Positions 1 through 6,564 of a stretch of 30,586 bases of DNA are shown here, piece after piece. Below the pieces are notes generated by a model that was given only the letters and a program-made list of their open reading frames with translations, did no database searches and was not told the DNA's origin. The stretch is from CAZNNH01 sp964574335 (GTDB taxonomy: Bacteria > Acidobacteriota > Vicinamibacteria > Fen-336). Location of the stretch: contig CAZNNH010000064.1 of the NCBI GenBank assembly GCA_964574335.1, positions 1-30,586 on the forward strand. Direction: 5' to 3'. Every line of letters begins with the position of its first letter. The stretch's first letter is position 1. A program made the translations under genes and the position numbers.

Positions 1-188
1 CCCGTCTCCTCGTGGGCCAACCGGGCCAGGTCCTCGGCGGCAGCGGCGGCGGCGGCGGCCATGGCCTCCACCACGGCGTCCACCTGCTGCTGGTCGAAGC
101 GCAGCAGCTCCTTCTGGGCCAGCCGCGCCCGGGCCGCGAGCTGGCGGGCCTGTTGGACGGAGAGCAGATCCTTGTCCTCGAGTGGCAT
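1..188 (-). CDS. Microcompartment-type CoA-acylating aldehyde dehydrogenase, N-terminal part (cut by window edge)
   Basis: Only the first 62 codons are present; the gene runs off the left edge. The N-terminus contains LLSVQQARQLAARARLAQ, a Q-x-x-V-D-A-V-V-E-A-M segment, an eight-alanine stretch and ends LARLAHEETG. This is the usual opening of EutE/PduP-type enzymes, which convert an aldehyde plus CoA and NAD to acyl-CoA inside a microcompartment. It lies 21 nt after the shell-protein gene in the same direction, so the two are surely co-transcribed. PduP-like enzymes often carry an amphipathic encapsulation peptide before this point; here the family-conserved region begins within the first ten residues, so any such peptide would have to be elsewhere. 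The ATG at 188 is the only sensible start, but no good ribosome-binding site precedes it. The catalytic Cys region lies outside the window, so substrate class cannot be judged. Confidence 0.8.
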   Translation of the reverse strand, partial: MPLEDKDLLSVQQARQLAARARLAQKELLRFDQQQVDAVVEAMAAAAAAAAEDLARLAHEET

Positions 189-209
189 CGGCCAGGGTGG
201 TGGGGAGGG

Positions 210-515
210 CTAGGCCGATTTTCGACCCGGTGTCGACGGAGCCACGCCCGGAAGCAGCTTCTCGACCTCCTCATGCGGAGCCGGGATCACGTGGACCGAC
301 ACCAGCTCTCCGACTCGGCGGGCGGCCGCCGCTCCGGCGTCGGTGGCGGCCTTGACCGCGCCCACGTCCCCCCTCACGAACACGGTGACGTGGGCGGCAC
401 CGATCTGCTGCTTCCCGATCAGGACCACGTTGGCGGCCTTGACCATTGCGTCCGAAGCCTCGATCGCACCCACCAGCCCCCGGGTCTCGACCATCCCGAG
501 CGCTTCCATGGACAT
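210..515 (-). CDS. BMC-H microcompartment shell protein (EutM/PduA-like)
   Basis: A 101-aa single BMC domain that forms hexameric shell tiles. It reads MSMEALGMVETRGLVGAIEA, then DAMVKAANVVLIG, RGDVGAVKAATDAGAAAA and VHVIPAPHEEVEKLLP, and aligns without gaps to PduA from residue 4 on. The ATG at 515 is chosen because AGGAGG sits 8 nt upstream; a longer reading frame upstream contains the promoter. K26 and N29 of the hexamer edge are kept, but position 79, an Arg in PduA and EutM, is Ala. The pore loop at 39-42 is G-A-A-H where PduA has G-S-G-L. The 11-residue C-terminal tail is hydrophilic. It is the first gene of the operon that continues with the aldehyde dehydrogenase. The type of microcompartment cannot be told from two genes. 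Confidence 0.95.
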   Translation of the reverse strand: MSMEALGMVETRGLVGAIEASDAMVKAANVVLIGKQQIGAAHVTVFVRGDVGAVKAATDAGAAAARRVGELVSVHVIPAPHEEVEKLLPGVAPSTPGRKSA

Positions 516-550
516 GCCGGCAACCTCCTGAGCAGCGTTGACTTTGGCGG

Positions 551-580
551 AGTGTAGCACCGGCCTTCCAGGCCGGTCAA
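551..580 (-). promoter_or_regulatory. Sigma70-type promoter of the microcompartment operon
   Basis: On the minus strand, TTGACC (580-575) and TACACT (556-551) are separated by 18 nt, with TGC directly before the -10 (extended -10). The expected transcription start is near 545, giving a leader of about 30 nt to the ATG at 515. The spacer contains a perfect 7-bp inverted repeat (559-577). Confidence 0.65.
559..577. repeat. Perfect inverted repeat between -35 and -10 of the microcompartment promoter
   Basis: ACCGGCC, a 5-nt loop TTCCA, then GGCCGGT. The palindrome fills the promoter spacer, a classic position for a repressor or MerR-like activator site. The function is inferred from position only. 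Confidence 0.5.
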
Positions 581-615
581 CGAAGCCTGCGGGTGGCGCT
601 TGCCGGCGCCGCGGT

Positions 616-645
616 TTGACAGCGATCCGGTGGCTCACCTACACT
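616..645 (+). promoter_or_regulatory. Sigma70-type promoter of the lipoprotein gene
   Basis: TTGACA (616-621), 18-nt spacer, TACACT (640-645). It is followed by a leader of about 40 nt containing AGGAG (681-685), 6 nt before the ATG at 692. Confidence 0.7.
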
Positions 646-691
646 CGCGACGTTTGCCCCATATGTGAGAGGATTCTGTGAGGAGTAGCGA

Positions 692-1654
692 ATGAAGTCT
701 TCGATTTCTTGTCTGCGGGCCGCCACGCTGGCGCTTCTGGCGCTCTCGATGCTGCCCGCCTGTGGTCGACGGCAGCCGACCGAGGTCCAGGGGATCACCC
801 CGTCCTTCAAGGTCAACCGGGCCCGGGCCCCCCTGGGCAGCTTCATCGAGGTCACCTACGCCTGGTCGGTGGACCCCTCGGCGAAGAAGCTGACCAAGGA
901 CTACCGCGCCCTGGTCCACTTCCTCGACTCCCAGAAGGTGATGCTGTTCGCCGACGACCACGTGCCCACGCCGCCTCCGAGCGAGTGGGAGCCGGGGCAG
1001 ACCTACAGCTACCAGCGCACCGTCTACATCCCCAACTATCCCTACATCGGGGACGTCCAGGTGGCCATGGGACTCTACGCCGGCCACGAGCGGCTGACCC
1101 TCAAGGGCGAGGACCTGGGGCTTCGGGCCTACAAGGTCGCCGACATGGAGTTCCTCTCCCAGACCGAGAACATCTTCCTCCTCTACAAGGAAGGCTGGCA
1201 CCAGCCGGAATCCTCGCCCGAGAACCCGAGCCTGGAGCGCACCTGGACCGAGAAGGAGGCGCTGGCGTCGTTCAAGAACCCGGGGAAGGACGTCGTCGTC
1301 TATCTGGAGGCCGACACCAACTTCAAGGCCTTCCCGGAGCCGCCGGTTCTCACCGTCTCGATCGGCGGCAACGTCGGGGTCACCATCCCGATCGAGAGCT
1401 CCGAGGTGTTCCTCAAGCGGATCCTGTTCCGGAAGAGCGACCTCGGGGATGCCGACTGGGTGGACCTGAAGCTCTCCATGAACCAGTCCTTCGTGCCGAA
1501 GGACGTTCCGAAGGAGCTCGGGCTCACCGACGACGATCGCGAGCTCGGCCTGCTCGTCTACAAGCAGCTCTACGTCGGGGAGGCGGATCAGCTCGGGCTC
1601 ACCGACGACGACGTCGTGGTGGCCGGACCGCTGGACGCGGCCCCCGCCAAGTAG
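692..1654 (+). CDS. Secreted lipoprotein of unknown function
   Basis: A 320-aa protein. Residues 1-23 are a signal peptide (two basic residues, hydrophobic core ATLALLALSM) ending in the lipobox L-P-A-C at Cys24, so it should be lipid-anchored, probably in the outer membrane. The mature part looks all-beta. The segment RALVHFLDS to VAMGLYAGHERLTL resembles the Ig-like modules that appear as unnamed domains in exported bacterial proteins (held-together strands with W-x-P-G-Q). No enzyme motif is visible. The C-terminus contains two near-identical peptides, ELGLTDDD and QLGLTDDD, encoded by a 22-bp direct repeat. The start is well supported by AGGAG at 681. It stands alone between a divergent and a convergent neighbour. 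No function is claimed. Confidence 0.85.
   Translation: MKSSISCLRAATLALLALSMLPACGRRQPTEVQGITPSFKVNRARAPLGSFIEVTYAWSVDPSAKKLTKDYRALVHFLDSQKVMLFADDHVPTPPPSEWEPGQTYSYQRTVYIPNYPYIGDVQVAMGLYAGHERLTLKGEDLGLRAYKVADMEFLSQTENIFLLYKEGWHQPESSPENPSLERTWTEKEALASFKNPGKDVVVYLEADTNFKAFPEPPVLTVSIGGNVGVTIPIESSEVFLKRILFRKSDLGDADWVDLKLSMNQSFVPKDVPKELGLTDDDRELGLLVYKQLYVGEADQLGLTDDDVVVAGPLDAAPAK
1515..1611 (+). repeat. 22-bp in-frame direct repeat in the lipoprotein gene
   Basis: A 22-base sequence beginning AGCTCGGGCTCACC occurs exactly at 1515-1536 and 1590-1611. The period is 75 nt, which is 25 codons, so the repeat is in frame and duplicates the peptide LGLTDDD. Confidence 0.8.
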
Positions 1655-1674
1655 CGCCCGCCGGACGGGGGGAG

Positions 1675-2763
1675 CTACTCCTGGTCCAGATCGAGGTCGA
1701 GGTGCAGGCTGAGGTGCTGGAGCTTGCCGGCGCCGCCGAGCGACACGGTCAGGGCATCGCGGACCAGGCGCTCTTTGCCATCGCTGTGCAGGGCGACGCG
1801 CACGGACAGCGTGGTGGCGCCGGCCAGGGCGTCCGGCGGCACCCGGACCACGGCGCTGCGCCGGATCGAGCGCTGAGACTCTCGGATCTCCTGGACCCGG
1901 CGGTCGGCCTCCGGTGAGACCCCTCCGGGAAGGGCGGTGCGCCGCGGCGTGCTTCTCAGGCTCTCGAGCTCGCGGTGGATGTCGCCGGTACCCCGCGTCT
2001 TCACCGGCCTGACCTTCACCTTGTCGGTGTCCTCCTCGGCGAACTCGAGCTTCGCCGGTGCCGGCTTGCCTGGGCGGGGCGTCCGGGGCAACGGCGGGGG
2101 GACTGCCGCTGCCGGGGGCGGAGACGCCGCCGCCGCTGGTGGCGGAGAAGCCGCCGCGGGCTTCACCTGGTCGGCGAGCGCGGCGTTTCGGATCTGCTGG
2201 ATGGTCAGGCGGGTGATCGCCTTCAGCGTCTCGAAGACCCCCACCCCGTGCAGGGCCGCCGCCTCGAAGTGGCCGAGACCCCGTGGGTTCAGGTGTCGGG
2301 CCAGGGTCTCGACGGGAACGATGGCCCGAAGGTCCCGCTTGTTGTACTGGAACACCGTGGGGACCTGGGCCAGATCCAACCCCAGCTCCGCCAGGTTCTC
2401 CTCGAGGTTGCGGAGCGACTCCGCGTTGGCGTCGAGCATGGCCTCCTGGCTGTCGGCGACGAAGACGATGCCGTCGACGCCCTTCAGGACCAGCTTGCGG
2501 GTGGCGTTGTAGAAGACCTGGCCCGGCACCGTGTAGAGCTGCAGGTTGACGCGAAGGCCGCCGATCACGCCGACCTCGAGGGGGAGCAGGTCGAAGAAGA
2601 GGGTGCGGTCGGTCTGGGTCTCGAGGCTCACCATCTCGCCCCGGGACTGGGGCGCCGTCTTGCGGTGGATGTGCTGGAGGTTGGTGGTCTTCCCGCACAG
2701 GCCAGGACCGTAGTACACGATCTTGGCCGTCATCTGCATCGTGGTGTAGTTGAAGAACACCAA
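1675..2763 (-). CDS. MglA-like small GTPase with C-terminal extension
   Basis: A Ras-like GTPase of the MglA (gliding motility and polarity) family. The P-loop is GPGLCGKTT, the switch region has the MglA-type T-V-P-G-Q in place of DTAGQ, and the base-recognition motif is NKRD. The G domain covers about 195 residues, the whole length of ordinary MglA. It is followed by an Ala/Pro linker (many PPP runs) and about 110 further residues ending HLDLDLDQE, which I do not recognise. The start is uncertain. The frame is open back to a GTG at 2787, but a TTG at 2763 gives M-V-F-F-N-Y, matching the M-S-F-I-N-Y start of MglA, and a TGCTACACT extended -10 box (2781-2773) lies inside the upstream codons. 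No MglB/Roadblock partner is adjacent. Confidence in the family is high and in the start moderate. Confidence 0.85.
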   Translation of the reverse strand: MVFFNYTTMQMTAKIVYYGPGLCGKTTNLQHIHRKTAPQSRGEMVSLETQTDRTLFFDLLPLEVGVIGGLRVNLQLYTVPGQVFYNATRKLVLKGVDGIVFVADSQEAMLDANAESLRNLEENLAELGLDLAQVPTVFQYNKRDLRAIVPVETLARHLNPRGLGHFEAAALHGVGVFETLKAITRLTIQQIRNAALADQVKPAAASPPPAAAASPPPAAAVPPPLPRTPRPGKPAPAKLEFAEEDTDKVKVRPVKTRGTGDIHRELESLRSTPRRTALPGGVSPEADRRVQEIRESQRSIRRSAVVRVPPDALAGATTLSVRVALHSDGKERLVRDALTVSLGGAGKLQHLSLHLDLDLDQE

Positions 2764-2799
2764 GGCGATCGGAGTGTAGCACGCCACTCCGGCCGGGGC

Positions 2800-3294
2800 T
2801 CAGAAGCGGATGGCGGCTCCGAGGTAGTAGCGGCTGCCGGCTGGCAGCAGGGGTTCGCCGGAGAGGTTGATGCTGCGGTAGTCGGCGCGCAGCAGGACCG
2901 GGCCGAGGTTGAGCTTGGCCCCGAGGATGAAGCAGCGCAGCTTGCCGGTATCGGACCGGGTCGGGTCGGACTGCCGGAACAGCCCGAAGCCCACCCCTCC
3001 GTAGGGGGTCAACATGCCGATCGGCGGGGCCACCAGGGCGCTGGCCGTGAACGAGGCCATCTTGAGCTCCGGTGACGAGCCGGAGGTGTCGCCGCGGAGC
3101 AGCGCGGCTTCACCCTCGAAGCTGAGCACCTCGAACCAGTTGGTGGCGAGCGAGCCGCCGAACCCGCCGCCCCAGTCCTGGCTCGGGGTGCCGATGCTGA
3201 CGAAAGCCGTCAACTCGGCCGCCCCGCCCACTCTCGGGGCCCCCAGGGCGACCACCGAGAACAGCCCCAGGAGGGCGGCGCCGCGCTTCAGCAT
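2800..3294 (-). CDS. Small outer-membrane beta-barrel-like protein
   Basis: A 164-aa protein with a signal peptide (MLKRGAALLGLFSVVALGAP, cleavage probably after GGAA at about residue 26). Alternating hydrophobic/polar strands follow: VLSFEGEAALLRG, ASFTASALVAPP, LTPYGGVGFGLFR, LRCFILGAKLNLG and RYYLGAAIRF. The final aromatic residue and the Y-G-G-V-G-F-G strand are typical of OmpA/OmpW-like eight-stranded barrels. No ligand or enzyme motif is seen. It lies upstream of the MglA-like gene in the same direction with a gap of about 36 nt, so they may be co-transcribed, although the GTPase has its own -10-like box. The ATG at 3294 follows a -10 box by only 9 nt and has no clear ribosome-binding site. 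Confidence 0.75.
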   Translation of the reverse strand: MLKRGAALLGLFSVVALGAPRVGGAAELTAFVSIGTPSQDWGGGFGGSLATNWFEVLSFEGEAALLRGDTSGSSPELKMASFTASALVAPPIGMLTPYGGVGFGLFRQSDPTRSDTGKLRCFILGAKLNLGPVLLRADYRSINLSGEPLLPAGSRYYLGAAIRF

Positions 3295-3303
3295 CTCAGG
3301 GTA

Positions 3304-3332
3304 AGTCTATGAGAAACAACACGTTAAATCAA
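3304..3332 (-). promoter_or_regulatory. Promoter of the beta-barrel gene
   Basis: Minus strand: TTGATT (3332-3327), 17-nt spacer, TAGACT (3309-3304). The -10 ends 9 nt before the ATG, so the transcript would be almost leaderless. Confidence 0.55.
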
Positions 3333-3346
3333 GGATCGGGTGGGGT

Positions 3347-3375
3347 TTGACAGGCCCGCTGGCGCCACCTACAAT
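3347..3375 (+). promoter_or_regulatory. Sigma70-type promoter of the JAMM gene
   Basis: TTGACA (3347-3352), 17-nt spacer, TACAAT (3370-3375). This is the closest match to consensus in the window. It shows that the real start must lie downstream, at the ATG at 3398, although the frame is open from 3347. Confidence 0.75.
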
Positions 3376-3397
3376 CGCTACTCCCTTTGGAATCTCG

Positions 3398-3946
3398 ATG
3401 ACCGTCTACGTGTCACAGAGCGCGTTCTGGGGCCTCCTGATATCGGCGGTCGAGGTGTACAAGCGCGAGTGCTTTGGGCTCCTGATCGGCTACCGGGACC
3501 GCCGGGGCAGGGACGAGGAGATGTTCATCGTCGAGCATGCCCTCCCGTTCCAGTCGGCCGGACGACGGCTGCGTGGGGTGGTGAGCAACCCCAGGGCCCA
3601 CCGTCGCATCCAGCGCTTCCTGGGGAACATGCCGCATCTGTCGGTGATCGGTGACTTCCACTCCCACACCATGTGGGGGTACAACCGCGCCGCCAGCCAC
3701 CCGAGCGACACCGACGTGGCCGGGATGCACCCGGATCAGGTGTACCTGATCGTCAGCATCAACGACCGGCTGCGCGAGGTCCCCTGGAGCTACAACGACG
3801 ACGGCTCGCTCTCCGGCACCACCAACGACCACTACTTCCGGCTGACGGCCTACACCCTGAACGCCGCCGCCGAGCCCCGCCGGGCGTCGATCCTGTGTCC
3901 CTACGCGATCGGCTTCGACGCGCGACCCCTGCGCGCCGCGCTCTAG
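3398..3946 (+). CDS. JAMM/MPN-domain metallopeptidase-like protein
   Basis: A 182-aa protein with a single JAB/JAMM domain, the zinc isopeptidase fold. E24 lies in RECFGLLIG (the catalytic Glu position), H88-S-H90 in GDFHSHT, and S103-D-T-D106 completes the E / HxH / SxxD set, so a zinc site is likely intact. The gap between the second His and the Ser is 12 residues where the usual H-x-H-P-x6-S-x-x-D has 7, giving a longer active-site loop (TMWGYNRAASHP). No ubiquitin-like, E1-like or sulfur-carrier gene is adjacent, so the substrate is unknown. The start at 3398 follows from the promoter at 3347-3375. It is transcribed alone and converges with the small gene ending at 3976. Confidence 0.8.
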   Translation: MTVYVSQSAFWGLLISAVEVYKRECFGLLIGYRDRRGRDEEMFIVEHALPFQSAGRRLRGVVSNPRAHRRIQRFLGNMPHLSVIGDFHSHTMWGYNRAASHPSDTDVAGMHPDQVYLIVSINDRLREVPWSYNDDGSLSGTTNDHYFRLTAYTLNAAAEPRRASILCPYAIGFDARPLRAAL

Positions 3947-3975
3947 GTCCGGCGGCCCCTCCCACCCGAGGCCGG

Positions 3976-4197
3976 TTACTGTACCGGGACCCGACGTGCC
4001 GGCTTCTTCTTGCTGGCCGCTCCTCTGCGGGTCTCGGCCCGGCCGATGCGGGCGAGCTGCCACTGACAGAGCAGGATCACACCCTCCAGGACCTGACGAC
4101 GGAGCTGTCGCGCCCGGGCGCGGTCGAGGCCCGCCTCCTCCAGGATCTCGGAGATCATGCAGCAGGCTCGGATCGGCTTGGAGTCACCCTTCGGCAT
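3976..4197 (-). CDS. 73-aa protein coupled to the ArsA-type operon
   Basis: A 73-aa, mostly helical protein (ISEILEEAGLDRARARQLRR, VLEGVILLCQWQLARIGRAE) with a basic tail (SKKKPARR) and a C-C pair at 12-13. It has no signal peptide and no recognised domain. Its ATG at 4197 lies inside the end of the third ATPase gene (stop 4184), overlapping by 14 nt, with GGGGAGAG just upstream; such overlap normally means translational coupling. As last gene of the ATPase operon it could be an accessory or partner protein; that is inference. It is real rather than a chance frame because of this position and its non-random composition. Confidence 0.6.
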   Translation of the reverse strand: MPKGDSKPIRACCMISEILEEAGLDRARARQLRRQVLEGVILLCQWQLARIGRAETRRGAASKKKPARRVPVQ

Positions 4198-5368
4198 TCT
4201 CGTCTCTCTCCCCGAAAAGCAGTCGCAGGCGGCGCCCTGCGAAGCTGGCCTCCTCCAGCCTTCGGCCGGCCAGCGTCCGAGGGAGGAGGATGTTGCGCCG
4301 CTGGTTGTCCACCTGGACCACCAGCTCCTCTCCGCGCGTCCATGCCTGGATGCGGTCCTTCTCGGCGAAGGGGAGCTGGATGTAGAGGCAGTAGCCGCCG
4401 GCTTCCTTCTTGATCTCGACCGGCTTCTCCTTGTGCAGCACCGCGGCGGGGTCCACCTCGCCGAAGACCTGCTGGCCGAAGGCGCCGAGCGGCTCCAGGC
4501 CGACCAGCTCGCGGTCCAGCAGGCGCGCCTCGAAGAAGGGGAGCGGGTCGAAGGCCTGGCGGGCCTCTCTGAGGTGGGCGGCCTGGATCTCGAACCAGCG
4601 GTCGAAATAGCTCGAGCGCGCCTCCTCGGGCAGCACCCGGTTGGCGATCACGCAGTCGACGGGGAAGCCGAAGAGGCCCAGGTAGGTGTAGAGGCGCTGC
4701 GACTCCCGGATCACCATCCGCTCGGGGTTCAGGACCAGCCGGATCGAGGTCCGGGCCGGGTCCCGGAGCAGCGGTCCCATCCCCAACATCTGCTGGTAGA
4801 GGGCCTTGACGGCGCCGAAGACGTCGTCGGAGGGGATCGGCAGGTCGGTCAGCCGTCGGGCCACCGGGCGTACCGAGCGGGCCACGGTGCGCTGGATGGG
4901 GAAGATGCGGGTGAAGTAGAAGCCGAGGATCTCGGGGACCGCCAGCATCCGCACCGTCTCCCCGGTGGGGGCGCAGTCGATGATCACCAGGTCGTAGCGG
5001 CCGGACTCGGCGAAGGCCTTGACCTTGAGCAGGCTGAACAGCTCCTCCATGCCGGGAAGGATGGCCATCTCCTCGGCGACCGCCTCCTCCACCCCCTGGA
5101 CGGTCATGAGGCGGGTCATCCAGTCGTGGATCACCCCCCAGTGGCTGGCCAGCTCGCGTTGGACGTCGATCTCGATGGCATCCAGCCGTGTTGCCACCCC
5201 GGTCGCCGAGGCCGCCACCGGTCGGTCGAAGGCGTCCGCCAGGCTGTGGGCCGAGTCGGTGGAGACGATCAAGGTCCGGTGGCCGAGCCGGGCCGCCTGG
5301 ACGCCGGTGGCTGCCGCCAGGCTGGTCTTGCCGACGCCGCCCTTGCCGGAGTAGAGGATGATTCTCAC
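4184..5368 (-). CDS. ArsA/Get3-family ATPase with C-terminal Hsp20-like domain (third of three)
   Basis: A 394-aa protein. The deviant Walker A is SGKGGVGKTS, with signature Lys9 and P-loop Lys14. Switch I is STDSAHSLADAF, close to the TDPAHSL of Get3/ArsA, and a D-C-A-P-T-G-E-T motif follows YDLVII. These place it in the SIMIBI class of dimeric ATPases that chaperone hydrophobic clients (Get3) or drive ArsB arsenite export (ArsA). Residues from about 300 (VLHKEKPVEIKKEAGGYCLY to LRLLFG) form a beta-rich Hsp20/alpha-crystallin-like tail known from bacterial ArsA homologues. No arsenical-resistance genes and no ArsA-type metal-site cysteines in the expected place are seen, so arsenite transport is unlikely. 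Its start overlaps the stop of the preceding ATPase gene by 4 nt. Confidence 0.9.
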   Translation of the reverse strand: MRIILYSGKGGVGKTSLAAATGVQAARLGHRTLIVSTDSAHSLADAFDRPVAASATGVATRLDAIEIDVQRELASHWGVIHDWMTRLMTVQGVEEAVAEEMAILPGMEELFSLLKVKAFAESGRYDLVIIDCAPTGETVRMLAVPEILGFYFTRIFPIQRTVARSVRPVARRLTDLPIPSDDVFGAVKALYQQMLGMGPLLRDPARTSIRLVLNPERMVIRESQRLYTYLGLFGFPVDCVIANRVLPEEARSSYFDRWFEIQAAHLREARQAFDPLPFFEARLLDRELVGLEPLGAFGQQVFGEVDPAAVLHKEKPVEIKKEAGGYCLYIQLPFAEKDRIQAWTRGEELVVQVDNQRRNILLPRTLAGRRLEEASFAGRRLRLLFGERDENAEG

Positions 5369-6564
5369 GCTCGGTCTCCCTGCTTGCGCCGGACGGCGCC
5401 CCGGCGGGCACGCAGCCGTCCGCCGGGGGGTCGGGGAACGCCCTCCGGCACCAGCGCGCGGCCGAACTCCAGCAGCCCACGCAGGTCGTGGACGTCGCGG
5501 TCGAGCTCGGGCACCTGGACCACCGGTGATCGCGAGTCCACCTCGAGGCGAGCCAGGCAGCGCCGCTCGATGCGGGCCAGCTTCCGCTGCTCGCGGAAGG
5601 TGGTGAGGAGCGCCTCACGCAGCTCTCCCGTGACCGGGCGGGGCGGGCCGAGGCGAGGGGCTCCCGTCTCGAGCGCCGGGTCGGGAAGCACCCGGTTGGC
5701 CACGAAACCCACGAAGGGCATCTGGCGCTCGGCCAGCCGGTCGTAGAAGTAGTGGGCCTCGTCCACGGCCGCGTGGGTCGGGCTGGCCACCAGCACGAAG
5801 CCCGACGTCTCTGCCTGGAGCAACGCGCGGACCCGTCCGGCGCGCTCCTTGAAGCCGTCGTACATGCCGTCGAAGGCGAGGAAGAACTCGGAGAGGTCCT
5901 GCAGGAACTGCAGGCCCAGGAAGCGGTCGGCCATCTTCAGGGCGATCGACCCGGAGCGGGTGGCGACCTTCAGAGTCAGGCGCCCGGCCCGGAAGTAGGG
6001 CCTGACGAAGTATCGCAGGATGCTCGTGTCCAGGAAGCCCAGCATCCGGTCCGGCGCCTCCAGGAAGTCGAGGGCGTGGCGTGTCGGGGGGGTGTCGAGC
6101 ACCACCAGGTCGAAGCGACGGTCGGCTTCGAGCTCGAGCAGCTTCTCCATCGCCATGTACTCGTGGCTGCCCGAGAGGGCCGCCGAGACCTGACGGTAGA
6201 ACGGGTTGTCGAGGATGCGCCGCTGGGCCGCCAGGTCTCCCGCATGCCGCTCCACCAGGGTGTCGAAGGTGCGCTTGGTGTCGAGGCTCATGGCCCACAG
6301 GGCGCCCTCGGTCGAGGCCTCGATGTCGGAGAGGTCGAGGCGGCGGGGCCGGTCCGACAGCCGGCGCAAGCCGAGGCTGGTGCTCAGCCGGCGCGACGGG
6401 TCGATGGTGCAGGCCAGGACCCGGCGTCCTCCGAGCGCCGCGAGGAGGGACAGCGAGGCGGCGGTGGTGGTCTTGCCGACGCCGCCAGGGCCGCAGACCA
6501 CCAGCACACGAAGCCGCCCCAGCGCGTCCCAGAGCTCCGCGCCCGGCGGGCGTCGCCGGCTCAC
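5365..6564 (-). CDS. ArsA-family ATPase lacking the signature lysine (second of three; Rv3680-like)
   Basis: A 399-aa protein. The nucleotide loop reads CGPGGVGKTTTA: P-loop Lys31 is present but the signature lysine of K-G-G-V-G-K-T is Pro26. Downstream blocks CTIDPSRRLSTSLG (switch I Asp kept), ILDNPFYRQVS, SHEYMAMEKLLELE and FDLVVLDTPPTRHALDFLEAPDR match, from memory, the mycobacterial protein Rv3680, which also lacks that lysine and pairs with Rv3679. The protein encoded just upstream matches Rv3679, so the two probably form a heterodimer. The C-terminus is Arg-rich and disordered. It overlaps both neighbours by 4 nt, indicating equimolar, coupled synthesis. Confidence 0.9.
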   Translation of the reverse strand: MSRRRPPGAELWDALGRLRVLVVCGPGGVGKTTTAASLSLLAALGGRRVLACTIDPSRRLSTSLGLRRLSDRPRRLDLSDIEASTEGALWAMSLDTKRTFDTLVERHAGDLAAQRRILDNPFYRQVSAALSGSHEYMAMEKLLELEADRRFDLVVLDTPPTRHALDFLEAPDRMLGFLDTSILRYFVRPYFRAGRLTLKVATRSGSIALKMADRFLGLQFLQDLSEFFLAFDGMYDGFKERAGRVRALLQAETSGFVLVASPTHAAVDEAHYFYDRLAERQMPFVGFVANRVLPDPALETGAPRLGPPRPVTGELREALLTTFREQRKLARIERRCLARLEVDSRSPVVQVPELDRDVHDLRGLLEFGRALVPEGVPRPPGGRLRARRGAVRRKQGDRA

